DNA of 64,000 nucleotides from Flavobacterium sp. KJJ (GCF_000708595.2 NZ_JARP01000005.1:186001-250000), one strand, 5' to 3'. Shown: positions 34,210 to 44,040, numbered from the stretch's first letter. Notes: generated from the sequence alone by a model not told the origin. Translations and numbers: made by a program.

Positions 34210-34773
34210 TTATAAAAACTTAAATCCCAATGAAATATTTGAGATTCCGGTTTTAACATCTCTCCCTGACGGATCAAGATCAGTAATTCCGGCCAGGTAT
34301 CTGTAATCGATAGTGAGTTTCCATAAGTCAACCCCAATACCGCCTAGAATACTGCTGTTATTGCGTTCTAGCGCAATATAATTAAGGATGTTATTTGCAT
34401 TTATATCCGAGTAATTTTTCCAATTGTATCCTGCAAAAATGCGAATATTGCCCAGCTTTCCTAAAGGAACCACTTTAAAACCTACAATTAAAGTCGCATC
34501 GGTTCCAGAAACTTCATATTCAGTTTCGCCAATTCCGGTTTGCGAAACACTAAATTTAGATTTGGCATAACCAAATTCACCTTGACCATAAAACAGCAAT
34601 AAATTCACTCTTGCAAATCCGGCAACTCCCATTCCTGTTCCTGAACTTTTTGAGTTAAAATCATCTGTAATTGGCGAGGTTATATTGTATGAAACTTGTG
34701 GTCCAAACTGTATTAATTGTGCAAAACCATTTACACTAATACCTAATAAAAGGGCTAAAATGAATTTTTTCAT
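34210..34773 (-). CDS. Outer-membrane beta-barrel protein
   Basis: I start at MKKFILALLLGISVNGFAQ (34773), nine codons inside the longest frame, which gives a standard signal peptide. The mature part (about 170 residues) consists of alternating hydrophobic strands with aromatic ends, such as LLLFYGQGEFGYAKSKF, ATLIVGFKVVPLG, IRIFAGYNWKNYSD and LTIDYRYLAGITDL, and ends ISLGFKFL, typical of an OmpX/PorT-like eight-stranded barrel. Function unknown. Confidence 0.78.
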   Translation of the reverse strand: MKKFILALLLGISVNGFAQLIQFGPQVSYNITSPITDDFNSKSSGTGMGVAGFARVNLLLFYGQGEFGYAKSKFSVSQTGIGETEYEVSGTDATLIVGFKVVPLGKLGNIRIFAGYNWKNYSDINANNILNYIALERNNSSILGGIGVDLWKLTIDYRYLAGITDLDPSGRDVKTGISNISLGFKFL

Positions 34774-34944
34774 AATGAATTTATTGGCAGTTGATTTCAT
34801 AAAATTAAATATTAAAAATTAGATTCGAAAGATTTATCTTAGTTATTTAGTATATGTTTTTGATAATTAGACAACTGTGATGTTGAGTGTTGAAAATTTT
34901 CAAAACTGTAAAATGATTAAATTTGTTTTTAAAAAAAGTATTTA

Positions 34945-35349
34945 ATGGAAATTAGAAAAATTGAAGCTTCACAAACTTGGCAAATACGGCACGAAGTAAT
35001 GTGGCCTGATCAGCCTTTTAATTTTGTTCAGCTGGAAGAAGACAATGTAGGATTTCACTTTGGAGTATTTGATCATGAAAAACTAGTTTCTATAGTTTCT
35101 TGTTTTTTTACTGATGAAGAAATGCAGTTTAGAAAATTAGCTACACTAGAAAAATTTCAAGGAAAAGGAATCGCAGCAGAATTGCTAAAATTTATTTTTG
35201 AGTATGCTAAAGAAAGAAAAATGAAAAAAGTTTGGTGCAACGCTCGAACCAATAAAAAATCATTTTATGAGAAATTTGGAATGGTTGATACCTCTAGAAC
35301 GTTTATTAAAAAAGGACAAGAATTTACTATAATGGAAATTTTGCTCTAG
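34945..35349 (+). CDS. GNAT-family N-acetyltransferase
   Basis: A 134-residue single-domain acetyltransferase. The acetyl-CoA pyrophosphate loop is FQGKGIAAELL (about residues 71-81), preceded by strand MQFRKLATLE and followed by KKVWCNARTNKKSFYEKFGM, which is motif B. The substrate is unknown. It stands alone, divergent from the beta-barrel gene. Confidence 0.9.
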   Translation: MEIRKIEASQTWQIRHEVMWPDQPFNFVQLEEDNVGFHFGVFDHEKLVSIVSCFFTDEEMQFRKLATLEKFQGKGIAAELLKFIFEYAKERKMKKVWCNARTNKKSFYEKFGMVDTSRTFIKKGQEFTIMEILL

Positions 35350-35608
35350 AAAATAGGCTGAAAATTACATAATAAAATATACAGCCTTAGATATTTATGA
35401 TTTTGCTTCATTTCTTTATGACTAATTTAAAGCACGGATGAAATTTGACTTTCAAATTATATTTTTATGCGATTTTAACATAAAAACATCAATTTAATTA
35501 TGAAATATAGGATGCTAAAAAAAAGAAAACGTTTTCGCTAATTTCTTCATGTTAAGACTTTCTTATTTTATTTTTTTTGTTGCAATCTTTTATTACTTTC
35601 GCACCCAA

Positions 35609-35992
35609 ATGAGAAAGTTAATAGTATTTTTAGTATTCATGAATTTGCTTCTGTTTGGCGGAGGTCAATATCTTAATGCCGGTACTTTACATAATTCTCA
35701 TCTTCATACTTTTGAGAAAAAGCACCGAGTGAAATTCACCAATCAAGATCAAGGCAGTTCCGTTATTGAAGATGCTGCAGATATCGATCTTGAGGAAGAA
35801 TATCTTGGAGGTGATCTTAATGATGGACTTACGAATAAGTTTTACGCAGCAAATTACAGCCTGCTTGACAGCTGGTATCTGACGTTCTCAAGTCAGAATG
35901 CAGCAAATGATTACAATCGTTTTAAAATTTTCGTGCCATTTTGTGGCCAATCAAATCCTATATATATTACGCAACGCGTTTTAAGAATTTGA
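35609..35992 (+). CDS. Small secreted protein of unknown function
   Basis: I choose the ATG at 35609 (MRKLIVFLVFMNLLLFGGG), which gives a signal peptide and a 127-residue product; a longer frame begins at 35549. The mature part is acidic in the middle (IEDAADIDLEEEYLGGDL) and ends with FKIFVPFCGQSNPIYITQRVLRI. I do not recognise it. A near-consensus -7 box TACTTTCG lies at 35594-35601, so close that the mRNA could be nearly leaderless. It precedes the RND operon by 175 nt. Confidence 0.6.
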   Translation: MRKLIVFLVFMNLLLFGGGQYLNAGTLHNSHLHTFEKKHRVKFTNQDQGSSVIEDAADIDLEEEYLGGDLNDGLTNKFYAANYSLLDSWYLTFSSQNAANDYNRFKIFVPFCGQSNPIYITQRVLRI

Positions 35993-36167
35993 TTTACCAA
36001 TATACATCGGTTACTTAAGTTGTAATCCTGCATATCTTGTTGATGTATATTTTTTCTACTTCTTCTTGTATGAAAGTTAAGTTATAACAAAGGTTGCCTG
36101 ATGCATTTTTTCATCTAAAGGAATCACTGTATTCCAAGCATTCAATCGCTTAATTTCCAATAAAATC

Positions 36168-37250
36168 ATGAAAAGAATTATCTTGTTCACAGGCTTATTT
36201 GCCCTTGTGTGCCTTACTAGTTGTACAACTAAAAAAGAAGAAAAAGAAGAAGCTGAAAAATTTACCGTTACAAATCCGGTAAGAATTGATACTTCGTTTA
36301 CAAAAGAATATGTTTCGCAGATAAAATCTGTTCGAAATATCGAACTCCGTGCCCAGGAAAAAGGGTTTTTACAAAACATTTTTGTCGATGAAGGACAGTT
36401 TGTAAAAAAAGGCCAGCTGTTGTTCAAAATTATGCCAAACATGTATCAGGCTGAATTACTTAAAGCTCAGGCTGAACAAAAATCAGTAGAAATTGAATTG
36501 CAAAACTCTAAATTGCTTGCCGATAAAAACATCGTTTCTAAAAACGAATTGAGTGTGGCTCAAGCAAAATTGCAATCAGCAAAAGCTGAAGTTGCTTTGG
36601 CAAAACTTCATTTATCATTTACTGAAATCAGAGCACCGTTTGACGGAACTATTGATAGAATTCCATTAAAATTAGGAAGTCTTATCGATGAAGGTGAATT
36701 ATTGACAAGCCTTTCAGACAACAGTCAAATGTTTGCATACTTCAACGTTTCTGAGCCAGAATATCTTCAATATCAAACTGATGTAAAAGACCGCGCTGGT
36801 AATAATGTGAGTTTACTTTTAGCGAATGGCGACATTTTTAAAGAAAAAGGAAATGTAGAAGTTATCGAAAGTGAATTTAATAATGAAACAGGAAATATTG
36901 CTTTTAGAGCAAGATTCCCTAATTCAAATAAACTATTAAGAAACGGTGAAACTGGAAAAGTACAAATGCTTGTTCCGTTGAAAAACGCTATTGTAATTCC
37001 GCAAAAAGCGACTTACGAAATTCAGGATAAAAAATATGTTTTTATCGTTGACAAAAACAATAAAGTAAGTTCTAAAGAAATTACTATTACAGGCGAAATT
37101 CCAGATTTATACGTTGTAAGCAGCGGTCTTACTGAAAATGATAAAATCTTGCTGGAAGGAGTTCAGAAAGTAAAAGAGAATGATAAGATCAACTTCACTT
37201 ACATCGCTCCTTCAAAGGTTATCAATAATTTACGATTAAAAGCGGAGTAA
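36168..37250 (+). CDS. RND efflux periplasmic adaptor (AcrA/MexA type)
   Basis: A 360-residue lipoprotein adaptor: signal peptide with lipobox LVCLTSCTT, the lipoyl half motif LRAQEKGFLQNIFVDEGQFVKKGQLLF, an alpha-helical hairpin (about 95-145), the second half motif RAPFDGTIDRIPLKLGSLI and a membrane-proximal beta domain. It links the RND permease encoded 120 nt downstream to the outer-membrane channel encoded last in the operon. Confidence 0.93.
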   Translation: MKRIILFTGLFALVCLTSCTTKKEEKEEAEKFTVTNPVRIDTSFTKEYVSQIKSVRNIELRAQEKGFLQNIFVDEGQFVKKGQLLFKIMPNMYQAELLKAQAEQKSVEIELQNSKLLADKNIVSKNELSVAQAKLQSAKAEVALAKLHLSFTEIRAPFDGTIDRIPLKLGSLIDEGELLTSLSDNSQMFAYFNVSEPEYLQYQTDVKDRAGNNVSLLLANGDIFKEKGNVEVIESEFNNETGNIAFRARFPNSNKLLRNGETGKVQMLVPLKNAIVIPQKATYEIQDKKYVFIVDKNNKVSSKEITITGEIPDLYVVSSGLTENDKILLEGVQKVKENDKINFTYIAPSKVINNLRLKAE

Positions 37251-37370
37251 AGTTTTGTTTTAGGTGTTTCAGGTTTCAAGTTTCGCGCTGAATCTCAAAC
37301 TTAAAACTTAAAATCTTAAACTTAAGACAATTGCAAATTCCAATTAGTTTAATCATTAAAAAATAAATAG

Positions 37371-40300
37371 ATGTTTAATAAATTTATACAAAGACCAGTT
37401 CTGTCGATAGTAATATCGCTTATAATTGTCTTTTTAGGGGTATTATCGGTTATGAGTTTGCCGATTACCCAGTTTCCGTCCATTTCTCCTCCAATGGTAA
37501 ACGTTACGGCGGATTATCCTGGATCTAATGGTGAGCTGATGATCAAATCTGTAGTTATTCCTCTAGAAAGAGCCTTAAACGGAGTTCCTGGAATGAAATA
37601 TATGACTTCTGATGCAGGAAATGATGGTGAAGCAAGTATTCAGATCGTTTTTAACTTAGGTACAGATCCGAATCAGGCTGCAATTAACGTTCAGAATCGT
37701 GTGGCTTCGGTTACAAATAAATTACCTCCATTAGTAGTAAGAGAAGGGGTTAAGATTACGCGCGAGGTACCAAGTATGTTAATGTACGTGAATCTTTACA
37801 GTACTGATAAAAATACCGACATGAAGTTCTTATACAACTATGCCGATATTAATGTATTGTCAGAATTGAAAAGGGTAAATGGAGTTGGATCTGGAGATAT
37901 CTTAGGAACACGTGAATATGCAATGCGTATTTGGTTAAAACCAGATCGTATGCTGGCTTATAAAATATCTGCTGATGAGGTAATGGAAGCATTATCAAGC
38001 CAGAGTTTAGAAGCTTCGCCTGGTAAAACTGGTGAGAGTTCTGGTAAACGTTCTCAAGCATTTGAATATGTATTGAAATATTCTGGCCGTTTTACAACCA
38101 AAGAACAATATGAGAATATCGTTGTAAGATCAACCAGCAATGGTGAACTTTTACGTTTGAAAGATATTGCTAAAGTAGAGTTTGGAAGTTCGATGTATGA
38201 CATTTATTCGAACTTAAATGGAAGACCTTCTGCAGCGATTGTATTGAAACAATCTTTTGGAAGTAATGCAAACCAGGTTATTGAAGACGTAAAAGCTAAA
38301 CTGGAAAAAATTAAGCAGAAATTTCCAAAAGGAATGGATTATGAAATTTCATATGACGTTTCTAAATTCTTAGATGCCTCTATCGAAAAAGTAATTCACA
38401 CTTTGATTGAAGCGTTTATATTGGTAGGATTAGTAGTTTTCCTTTTCTTAGGAGACTGGCGTTCTACGGTTATTCCAGCAATTGCTGTTCCCGTTTCATT
38501 AGTAGGAACTTTTGTGTTCATGACGTTTTTTGATATTTCATTAAACTTAATTACATTATTTGCTTTGGTTTTAGCAATTGGGGTCGTCGTCGATGATGCG
38601 ATCGTAGTTATCGAGGCCGTTCACGCCAAGATGGAGGAAGAACATCTCTCGCCATTTAAAGCGACTAAAAAAGCGATGCACGAAATTGCAGGGGCAATTA
38701 TTGCGATTACTTTCTTGATGGCTGCGGTGTTTGTACCGGTTGCATTTATGTCAGGACCTGTTGGAGTATTCTACAGACAGTTTTCTATCACAATGGCAAC
38801 GGCAATTATACTTTCAGGTATTGTGGCTTTAACTCTAACACCGGCACTTTGTGCGATGATGTTAAAAAACAATCATGATCAGCCTAAAAAGAAAACACCA
38901 GTAAATAGATTTATAGATGGTTTCAATAACAAGTTTAACCTTGCACAAGGCAAATACCAAAATTTATTAGGTAAAATTGTAAACAGAAGAGCTGTTACCA
39001 TTATTGCGCTTTTAGGTTTTTGCGCCGGAACATGGTTGATCAGCAGCACAGTTCCATCAGGTTTTATTCCGAATGAGGATCAGGGTATGTTTTACGCTAT
39101 TATTCAAACACCTCCAGGTTCATCATTAGAAAGAACAAATAATATTGCTGAGAAACTGCAAAAAATTGCTGAAGGTGTAGAAGGAGTAAAATCAGTTTCT
39201 TCATTAGCAGGTTATGAAATTTTGACCGAAGGTACTGGATCTAACGCAGGTACTTGTTTGATCAACTTAAAAGATTGGAACGATCGTAAACAATCTGTAC
39301 AGGAGATTATGACAGAACTGGAAGAAAAATCAAAAGATATTCCAGGAGCTAATATTGAATTTTTTCAACCGCCGGCGGTACCAGGATATGGAGCAGCTGG
39401 AGGATTTGAGCTTCGTCTGTTAGATAAAACAGGAACTAGTGATTTCAAAAAATTGGAAGCTGTAAATAAAGAGTTTGTTGAAGAATTGAACAAACGTCCA
39501 GAGCTTTCAAATGTATTTAGTTTCTTCAGTGCGAGTTTCCCTCAGTACATGATGAAAGTTGATAATGATTTGGCACAGCAAAAAGGGGTTTCTATCGAAA
39601 ATGCGATGAACACTTTGTCAACTCTTGTGGGTAGTAACTATGAAATTAGTTTTATCAAATACGGAATTAACTATAAAGTAATCGTTCAGGCAGCACCAGA
39701 ATACCGTGCACAGCCAGATGATATCTTAAAGCTTTATGTGAAAAATGATCGTGATGAAATGGTTCCTTTTTCAGCTTTTATGAGATTAGAAAAAGTATAT
39801 GGTCTTTCTGAAATTACAAGACACAATATGTATACTTCTACTGAGATTAGTGGTGGTGCAGCTCCAGGATATAGTTCAGGAACAGCAATTAAAGTAATTC
39901 AGGAAGTTGCGGCAAAAAAATTACCTAGAGGATATGACATTGACTGGGCAGGTATTTCTGCCGATGAGGTTGCACAAGGTAATCAGGCAATTTGGGTATT
40001 TTTGATTTGTTTGGGATTTGTGTACTTGGTTTTAGCAGCTCAATACGAAAGTTTTATCCTGCCATTATCAGTTATCTTATCATTGCCAGCGGGTATTTTT
40101 GGAGCTTTCCTTTTATTGAAGGTTGCTGGACTAGAAAATAATATTTACGCTCAGGTTGCCATGGTAATGCTTATTGGTTTATTGGGTAAAAATGCCGTTC
40201 TGATTGTAGAGTTTGCCATACAGAGACATGCAGCAGGAAAATCTGTACTTGAGTCAGCAATGGAAGGAGCTAAAGCGAGGTTCCGTCCTATTTTGATGAC

Positions 40301-40538
40301 TTCATTTGCCTTTATTGCAGGATTATTACCGCTTGCATTTGCTACCGGTCCTGGTAAAATTGGTAACAGAACAATTGGTACTGCAGCTGCCGGAGGTATG
40401 CTTATCGGAACTATTTGTGGAGTATTTGTAATTCCAGGATTGTATTACATTTTTGCCAAAATTGCAGAGAAACACAAACTGGTGAAACATGAAGAAGAGA
40501 ATCCATTAACTGAAGAAATTGATAACAATCATGTCTAA
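37371..40538 (+). CDS. HAE1-family RND multidrug efflux permease
   Basis: A 1055-residue inner-membrane pump, standard length. It begins MFNKFIQRPVLSIVISLIIVFLG, has two large periplasmic loops and 12 TM helices. The proton-relay aspartates lie in LAIGVVVDDAIVVIEAVHAKM (TM4) and a conserved lysine in GLLGKNAVLIVEFA (TM10). FMSGPVGVFYRQFSIT is the family motif after TM6. Substrates cannot be read from the sequence; hydrophobic drugs and detergents are typical for the family. Confidence 0.96.
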   Translation: MFNKFIQRPVLSIVISLIIVFLGVLSVMSLPITQFPSISPPMVNVTADYPGSNGELMIKSVVIPLERALNGVPGMKYMTSDAGNDGEASIQIVFNLGTDPNQAAINVQNRVASVTNKLPPLVVREGVKITREVPSMLMYVNLYSTDKNTDMKFLYNYADINVLSELKRVNGVGSGDILGTREYAMRIWLKPDRMLAYKISADEVMEALSSQSLEASPGKTGESSGKRSQAFEYVLKYSGRFTTKEQYENIVVRSTSNGELLRLKDIAKVEFGSSMYDIYSNLNGRPSAAIVLKQSFGSNANQVIEDVKAKLEKIKQKFPKGMDYEISYDVSKFLDASIEKVIHTLIEAFILVGLVVFLFLGDWRSTVIPAIAVPVSLVGTFVFMTFFDISLNLITLFALVLAIGVVVDDAIVVIEAVHAKMEEEHLSPFKATKKAMHEIAGAIIAITFLMAAVFVPVAFMSGPVGVFYRQFSITMATAIILSGIVALTLTPALCAMMLKNNHDQPKKKTPVNRFIDGFNNKFNLAQGKYQNLLGKIVNRRAVTIIALLGFCAGTWLISSTVPSGFIPNEDQGMFYAIIQTPPGSSLERTNNIAEKLQKIAEGVEGVKSVSSLAGYEILTEGTGSNAGTCLINLKDWNDRKQSVQEIMTELEEKSKDIPGANIEFFQPPAVPGYGAAGGFELRLLDKTGTSDFKKLEAVNKEFVEELNKRPELSNVFSFFSASFPQYMMKVDNDLAQQKGVSIENAMNTLSTLVGSNYEISFIKYGINYKVIVQAAPEYRAQPDDILKLYVKNDRDEMVPFSAFMRLEKVYGLSEITRHNMYTSTEISGGAAPGYSSGTAIKVIQEVAAKKLPRGYDIDWAGISADEVAQGNQAIWVFLICLGFVYLVLAAQYESFILPLSVILSLPAGIFGAFLLLKVAGLENNIYAQVAMVMLIGLLGKNAVLIVEFAIQRHAAGKSVLESAMEGAKARFRPILMTSFAFIAGLLPLAFATGPGKIGNRTIGTAAAGGMLIGTICGVFVIPGLYYIFAKIAEKHKLVKHEEENPLTEEIDNNHV

Positions 40539-41970
40539 ATTAAAAATATATCAATATAGTGTAGCATTAGGTCTTTGCCTTGCTGTCGCGAGCTGTAAAG
40601 CTCCTGTAGCAGAAACTGCAACGACCAGTACACCAGTTCCTGAAGCATTTGGTACTGCTAAAGCTCAGGATACAATTACTACAGCAGCTGTAAAGTGGAA
40701 TGAATTTTTCAAAGATCAAAACCTTGTTGATTTGATTGATGTAGCCCTGAAAAACAATCAGGAATTAAACATGACGCTGCAGGAAATAGAAATAGCAAAG
40801 AATGATGTTAGAGTTCGTAAAGGACTTTTATTGCCATCTGCTGGTATTCGTGCCGGAGCTGGAGTTGAAAAAGTAGGAAGGTATACCAGCCAAGGTGCTG
40901 GTGATGCCACTACTGAAATTAAACCAGGTATAGAAACTCCGGATCCGCTTGGCGATTTTACAATTGCAGCATATGCAAACTGGGAAGTAGATATTTGGAG
41001 AAAACTGCGAAATTCTAAAAAAGCAGCGGTAAGCAGATATTTAGCATCAGTTGAAGGTAAAAACTTTGTGGTTACAAATCTTATCTCTGAGATCGCTGAT
41101 AATTATTATGAATTATTAGCTTTAGACAGCCAATTAGATATTGTAAAACAAACAATTACTTTGCAGTCAAACGCTTTAGAAATCGTGAAAATTCAAAAGC
41201 AGGCTGCAAGAGCAACAGAATTAGGTGTTAAAAAGTTTGAAGCAGAAGTTCTGACGTCAAAAAGTTTAGAGTTTGATATTTTACAGCAGATAAAAGAAAC
41301 GGAGAATAAAATCAATTTCTTGTTAGGCCGTTATCCGCAGGAAATTAAGAGAACAAACACCAACTTCTTAACGTTGCTGCCAGCTTCAGTGAGCGCTGGA
41401 ATTCCATCTCAATTATTAATGAATCGTCCTGATGTAAAACAGGCCGAATTAGAATTGATCGCTGCAAAACTAGATGTAAAAGTAGCTAAAGCTGAATTTT
41501 ACCCTTCACTGGATATTTCTGCAGCTTTTGGAGTACAAGCCTTTAAGCCATCTTACTTGTTTACGTTTCCAGAATCGATTTTATATTCTTTAGCTGGAGA
41601 TTTAGCGGCGCCGCTTATCAACAGAAATGCAATCAAAGCTGAGTTTTCTAGTGCAAATGCAAGACAGCTTCAAGCTTTATATAATTATGATAAAACTATT
41701 TTAAACGCTTATTTAGAAGTATCTAATCAGCTTTCTAAGATCGATAATCTGCAAAAAAGCTATGATCTAAAATCACAGCAGGTTGATGCATTAAACACCT
41801 CAATTGATGTCTCTAATGATTTATTTAAATCGGCTAGAGTAGATTATTTTGAAGTTTTAATGACACAGCGTGATGCATTAGAATCGAAATTAGAATTGAT
41901 CGATACTAAAAAAGAACAACTTAATGCTGCGGTTCATGTTTACAGGTCCCTAGGCGGCGGTTGGAAGTAG
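40531..41970 (+). CDS. TolC/OprM-family outer-membrane efflux lipoprotein
   Basis: I start at MSKLKIYQYSVAL (40531), which overlaps the permease stop by 8 nt. The lipobox is LAVASCKAP. The 479 residues hold the two outer-membrane-factor repeats (WNEFFKDQNLVDLIDVALKNNQELNM and ADVKQAELELIAAKLDVKVAKAEFYPSL-like), and the protein ends VHVYRSLGGGWK, the common NodT/OprM C-terminus. It completes the adaptor-permease-channel set. Confidence 0.93.
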   Translation: MSKLKIYQYSVALGLCLAVASCKAPVAETATTSTPVPEAFGTAKAQDTITTAAVKWNEFFKDQNLVDLIDVALKNNQELNMTLQEIEIAKNDVRVRKGLLLPSAGIRAGAGVEKVGRYTSQGAGDATTEIKPGIETPDPLGDFTIAAYANWEVDIWRKLRNSKKAAVSRYLASVEGKNFVVTNLISEIADNYYELLALDSQLDIVKQTITLQSNALEIVKIQKQAARATELGVKKFEAEVLTSKSLEFDILQQIKETENKINFLLGRYPQEIKRTNTNFLTLLPASVSAGIPSQLLMNRPDVKQAELELIAAKLDVKVAKAEFYPSLDISAAFGVQAFKPSYLFTFPESILYSLAGDLAAPLINRNAIKAEFSSANARQLQALYNYDKTILNAYLEVSNQLSKIDNLQKSYDLKSQQVDALNTSIDVSNDLFKSARVDYFEVLMTQRDALESKLELIDTKKEQLNAAVHVYRSLGGGWK

Positions 41971-41999
41971 AATACCATTTTAATAGTTATTAGTAGGAT

Positions 42000-42034
42000 A
42001 CCTCTCAGAAGTAAAATTCTGGGAGGTTTTTTTT
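42000..42034 (+). terminator. Intrinsic terminator after the RND operon
   Basis: Stem CCTCTCAGAA / TTCTGGGAGG (10 bp, one G-T pair) followed by eight T residues. Confidence 0.85.
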
Positions 42035-42076
42035 GGAAATAAGTAGTTCTTAGAGAAGATTAAACTTGAATTATCT

Positions 42077-43786
42077 TTACTTAGGTATGGCTATTTTTGC
42101 TTTAAATCCTTTTCCAGGTTCTGTATCAAAATCAATGGTTCCTTTAACAGCCTGAATACGGCTTTCCATGTTTTGGAGACCATTTTTTATCATCTTACTT
42201 TTTTCGGCTCCTTTACCATTATCAGTATAGTTTATTAAAATTGATTTTTGATCACCTTCAAATTTTATAAGAACTAAACTTGCTGTACTGTGTTTCTTCA
42301 TATTTACCATTAATTCCTGTAAAATTCGACTAATGGTAATCTTTTTTGTATCATCAATAACTTCCCAGTTTATATTTTCTAAATTAGTAGCAATGATATT
42401 TCTTTCGCTTGTATTATAAGCCAAAAGCATTTCTTTTATGCTGTTGGTGAAATCTATACCAGTTTCAATTCTATTATTTTCTCTCGAAATTCCTCTTACA
42501 CGTCCGTAAATGTCGTCTAATTTTTGGAGTAGATTCTCTTTAGTGCTTTCCTTAGATAAGGGCTGAGATTCTGCAAAAGCAATCACTTGAAATACATCGT
42601 TTGCCAACTCATCATGGATTTTTTTAGCAATTCGGGTTTCAGTATTATAAGAAGTCTTAAATTCAATGACTTTGTTTTTATTTTTATAATAACGGATCAA
42701 AATTGCTATTAAAATGACTAAAAAAACAAAAACAATTACAAATACAATCCGCATGTATTTGGCTCTTTGAAGCGATAATAGGTTTTCTGCTTTTTCTAGA
42801 CGAAGTTTTGCGTTTTCATCTTTTTCTATTTTAGCATCGTATTTAATCTTCGCAAACTTATTTTTAAAGTTATTTCTAATCTTAATAATACTGTCGTTTA
42901 AAGTAAAATACTTTTGTACATATTTGCTGTGATTATCGCTGTGATTATTTGAAATTATAATTTGAAGCGATTCTAATCTTTCATCAACACTATTTAGTTT
43001 TGTAGCAATATTGTAAGCAGCGAAAGCATTTTCATCTGATTTTTGAATGTCTTTTTTAGCATAGTAATCGGCCAAGTGCAGATAGCTTTCAATACTTCCG
43101 TAGGTGTCCTTAATTTTATTTTTTATTTTAAGAGCTTCCTTCATTAAATTGAATCCTTTTTCATCCATTCCGTTTTTAAAATATGCGTAACCTAAATTGT
43201 CTTTTATGCTAGCTTTGATAGACGCTCTCGCTTTATCTTCAAAAGAATTCTTGTTTAAAATTAATTCTAGAAGTATAATCGCCTTGTTGTATTTTTTTTG
43301 TTGGATATAAATTGGCGCAATATTACTTAATGGAATTTGTTTTTCTATGGGATCTGTTATTTGATTTGATGATTTCTTATAATAAAGAATAGCGTCATTA
43401 TAAAGAGAAAGTTCTTTATCAGCTATACCTAATCTATTATTTATAACACCTAAGTATTCTCTGTCTTTTTTTACATAAGGTAATGCCTCCGTTACTGTTT
43501 CCTTGCTGCCATAGTAGTCTCCATTTACTTGTTGAATTTCTGCCATTTGAACAAGAATATAACCAATATTAGCACTGTCTTTTAAAGTTTCATAAAGTAT
43601 TTTCGATTTATTAAATTCATAAAAAGCAGTGTTAAAATTCTGTTTTTCATAATTTGAAATCGCCTTATTTCTTAAGCTAAATGCTTCTTTTCGAATGGGT
43701 TTTGTGTTAGTATTAACGGTCTTTTTTTCTTGACAGGAAAAAAGAAAAAGCAGCATGATAAAACAAAAAAAAGGGGACCGTAACAT
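42077..43786 (-). CDS. TPR-containing sensor histidine kinase, copy 1 (no adjacent response regulator)
   Basis: A 569-residue membrane kinase. Residues 1-18 are a signal sequence with lipobox-like LFLFSC; 35-340 are TPR-like helical repeats facing the periplasm (NYEKQNFNTAFYEFNKSK, NDAILYYKKSS, KYNKAIILLELIL); 345-365 a TM helix; the phosphoacceptor is His391 in IAKKIHDELANDVF (HisKA_3 type); the ATPase has LQELMVNMKKHS and the G1 box TDNGKGAEKS (522-526). It is about 60% identical by eye and equal in length to the kinase at 53362-55071. Unlike that one, no response regulator gene follows. It lies 51 nt after a small lipoprotein gene. Confidence 0.9.
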   Translation of the reverse strand: MLRSPFFCFIMLLFLFSCQEKKTVNTNTKPIRKEAFSLRNKAISNYEKQNFNTAFYEFNKSKILYETLKDSANIGYILVQMAEIQQVNGDYYGSKETVTEALPYVKKDREYLGVINNRLGIADKELSLYNDAILYYKKSSNQITDPIEKQIPLSNIAPIYIQQKKYNKAIILLELILNKNSFEDKARASIKASIKDNLGYAYFKNGMDEKGFNLMKEALKIKNKIKDTYGSIESYLHLADYYAKKDIQKSDENAFAAYNIATKLNSVDERLESLQIIISNNHSDNHSKYVQKYFTLNDSIIKIRNNFKNKFAKIKYDAKIEKDENAKLRLEKAENLLSLQRAKYMRIVFVIVFVFLVILIAILIRYYKNKNKVIEFKTSYNTETRIAKKIHDELANDVFQVIAFAESQPLSKESTKENLLQKLDDIYGRVRGISRENNRIETGIDFTNSIKEMLLAYNTSERNIIATNLENINWEVIDDTKKITISRILQELMVNMKKHSTASLVLIKFEGDQKSILINYTDNGKGAEKSKMIKNGLQNMESRIQAVKGTIDFDTEPGKGFKAKIAIPK

Positions 43787-43791
43787 ATAAA

Positions 43792-43806
43792 TTTACTTTC
43801 CCCGAA
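43792..43806 (-). promoter_or_regulatory. Conserved motif before the kinase start, copy 1
   Basis: On the minus strand TTCGGGGAAAGTAAA lies 6-20 nt before the kinase ATG. The identical 15-mer lies in the same place before the second kinase (55076-55090), although the surrounding spacer has diverged. Confidence 0.55.
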
Positions 43807-43837
43807 AATAGTAATTAATTTGATACTAAAATATATA

Positions 43838-44029
43838 TTATTCATCAGTTGGCGGTGGCGGTGGCGGTGTCTTCGGACCTGCATCACCAGGACCATCATC
43901 AGCCTGAGTTGATTTTAAGTGATCAATTTTTTCTGTTTTCTTTTTTGGCTGCGTTTCATACTCGTCAGCGGTACAAGAAAATATAGTAAATAACAACGCA
44001 AAAGCGCTTAAAAGTAATAGTTTTTTCAT
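43838..44029 (-). CDS. Tiny proline-rich lipoprotein, copy 1
   Basis: A 63-residue lipoprotein: signal MKKLLLLSAFALLFTIFSC with lipid cysteine at 19 followed by TADEYE, a charged linker, and an acidic proline tail ending GPKTPPPPPPTDE. The second copy at 55126-55320 keeps the lipobox TADE, a DGP core and the PPPPT tail with an acidic last residue while the linker differs. It is the first gene of the transcript that includes the TPR kinase. Its role is unknown; a ligand or anchor for the kinase TPR domain is conceivable. Confidence 0.8.
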   Translation of the reverse strand: MKKLLLLSAFALLFTIFSCTADEYETQPKKKTEKIDHLKSTQADDGPGDAGPKTPPPPPPTDE

Positions 44030-44040
44030 TTTAATTTAAT

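Noticed and set aside
36077..36442. 121-codon frame on the minus strand at the start of the RND adaptor
   Set aside because: It is antisense to the well-supported adaptor gene, and its product has no recognisable pattern.
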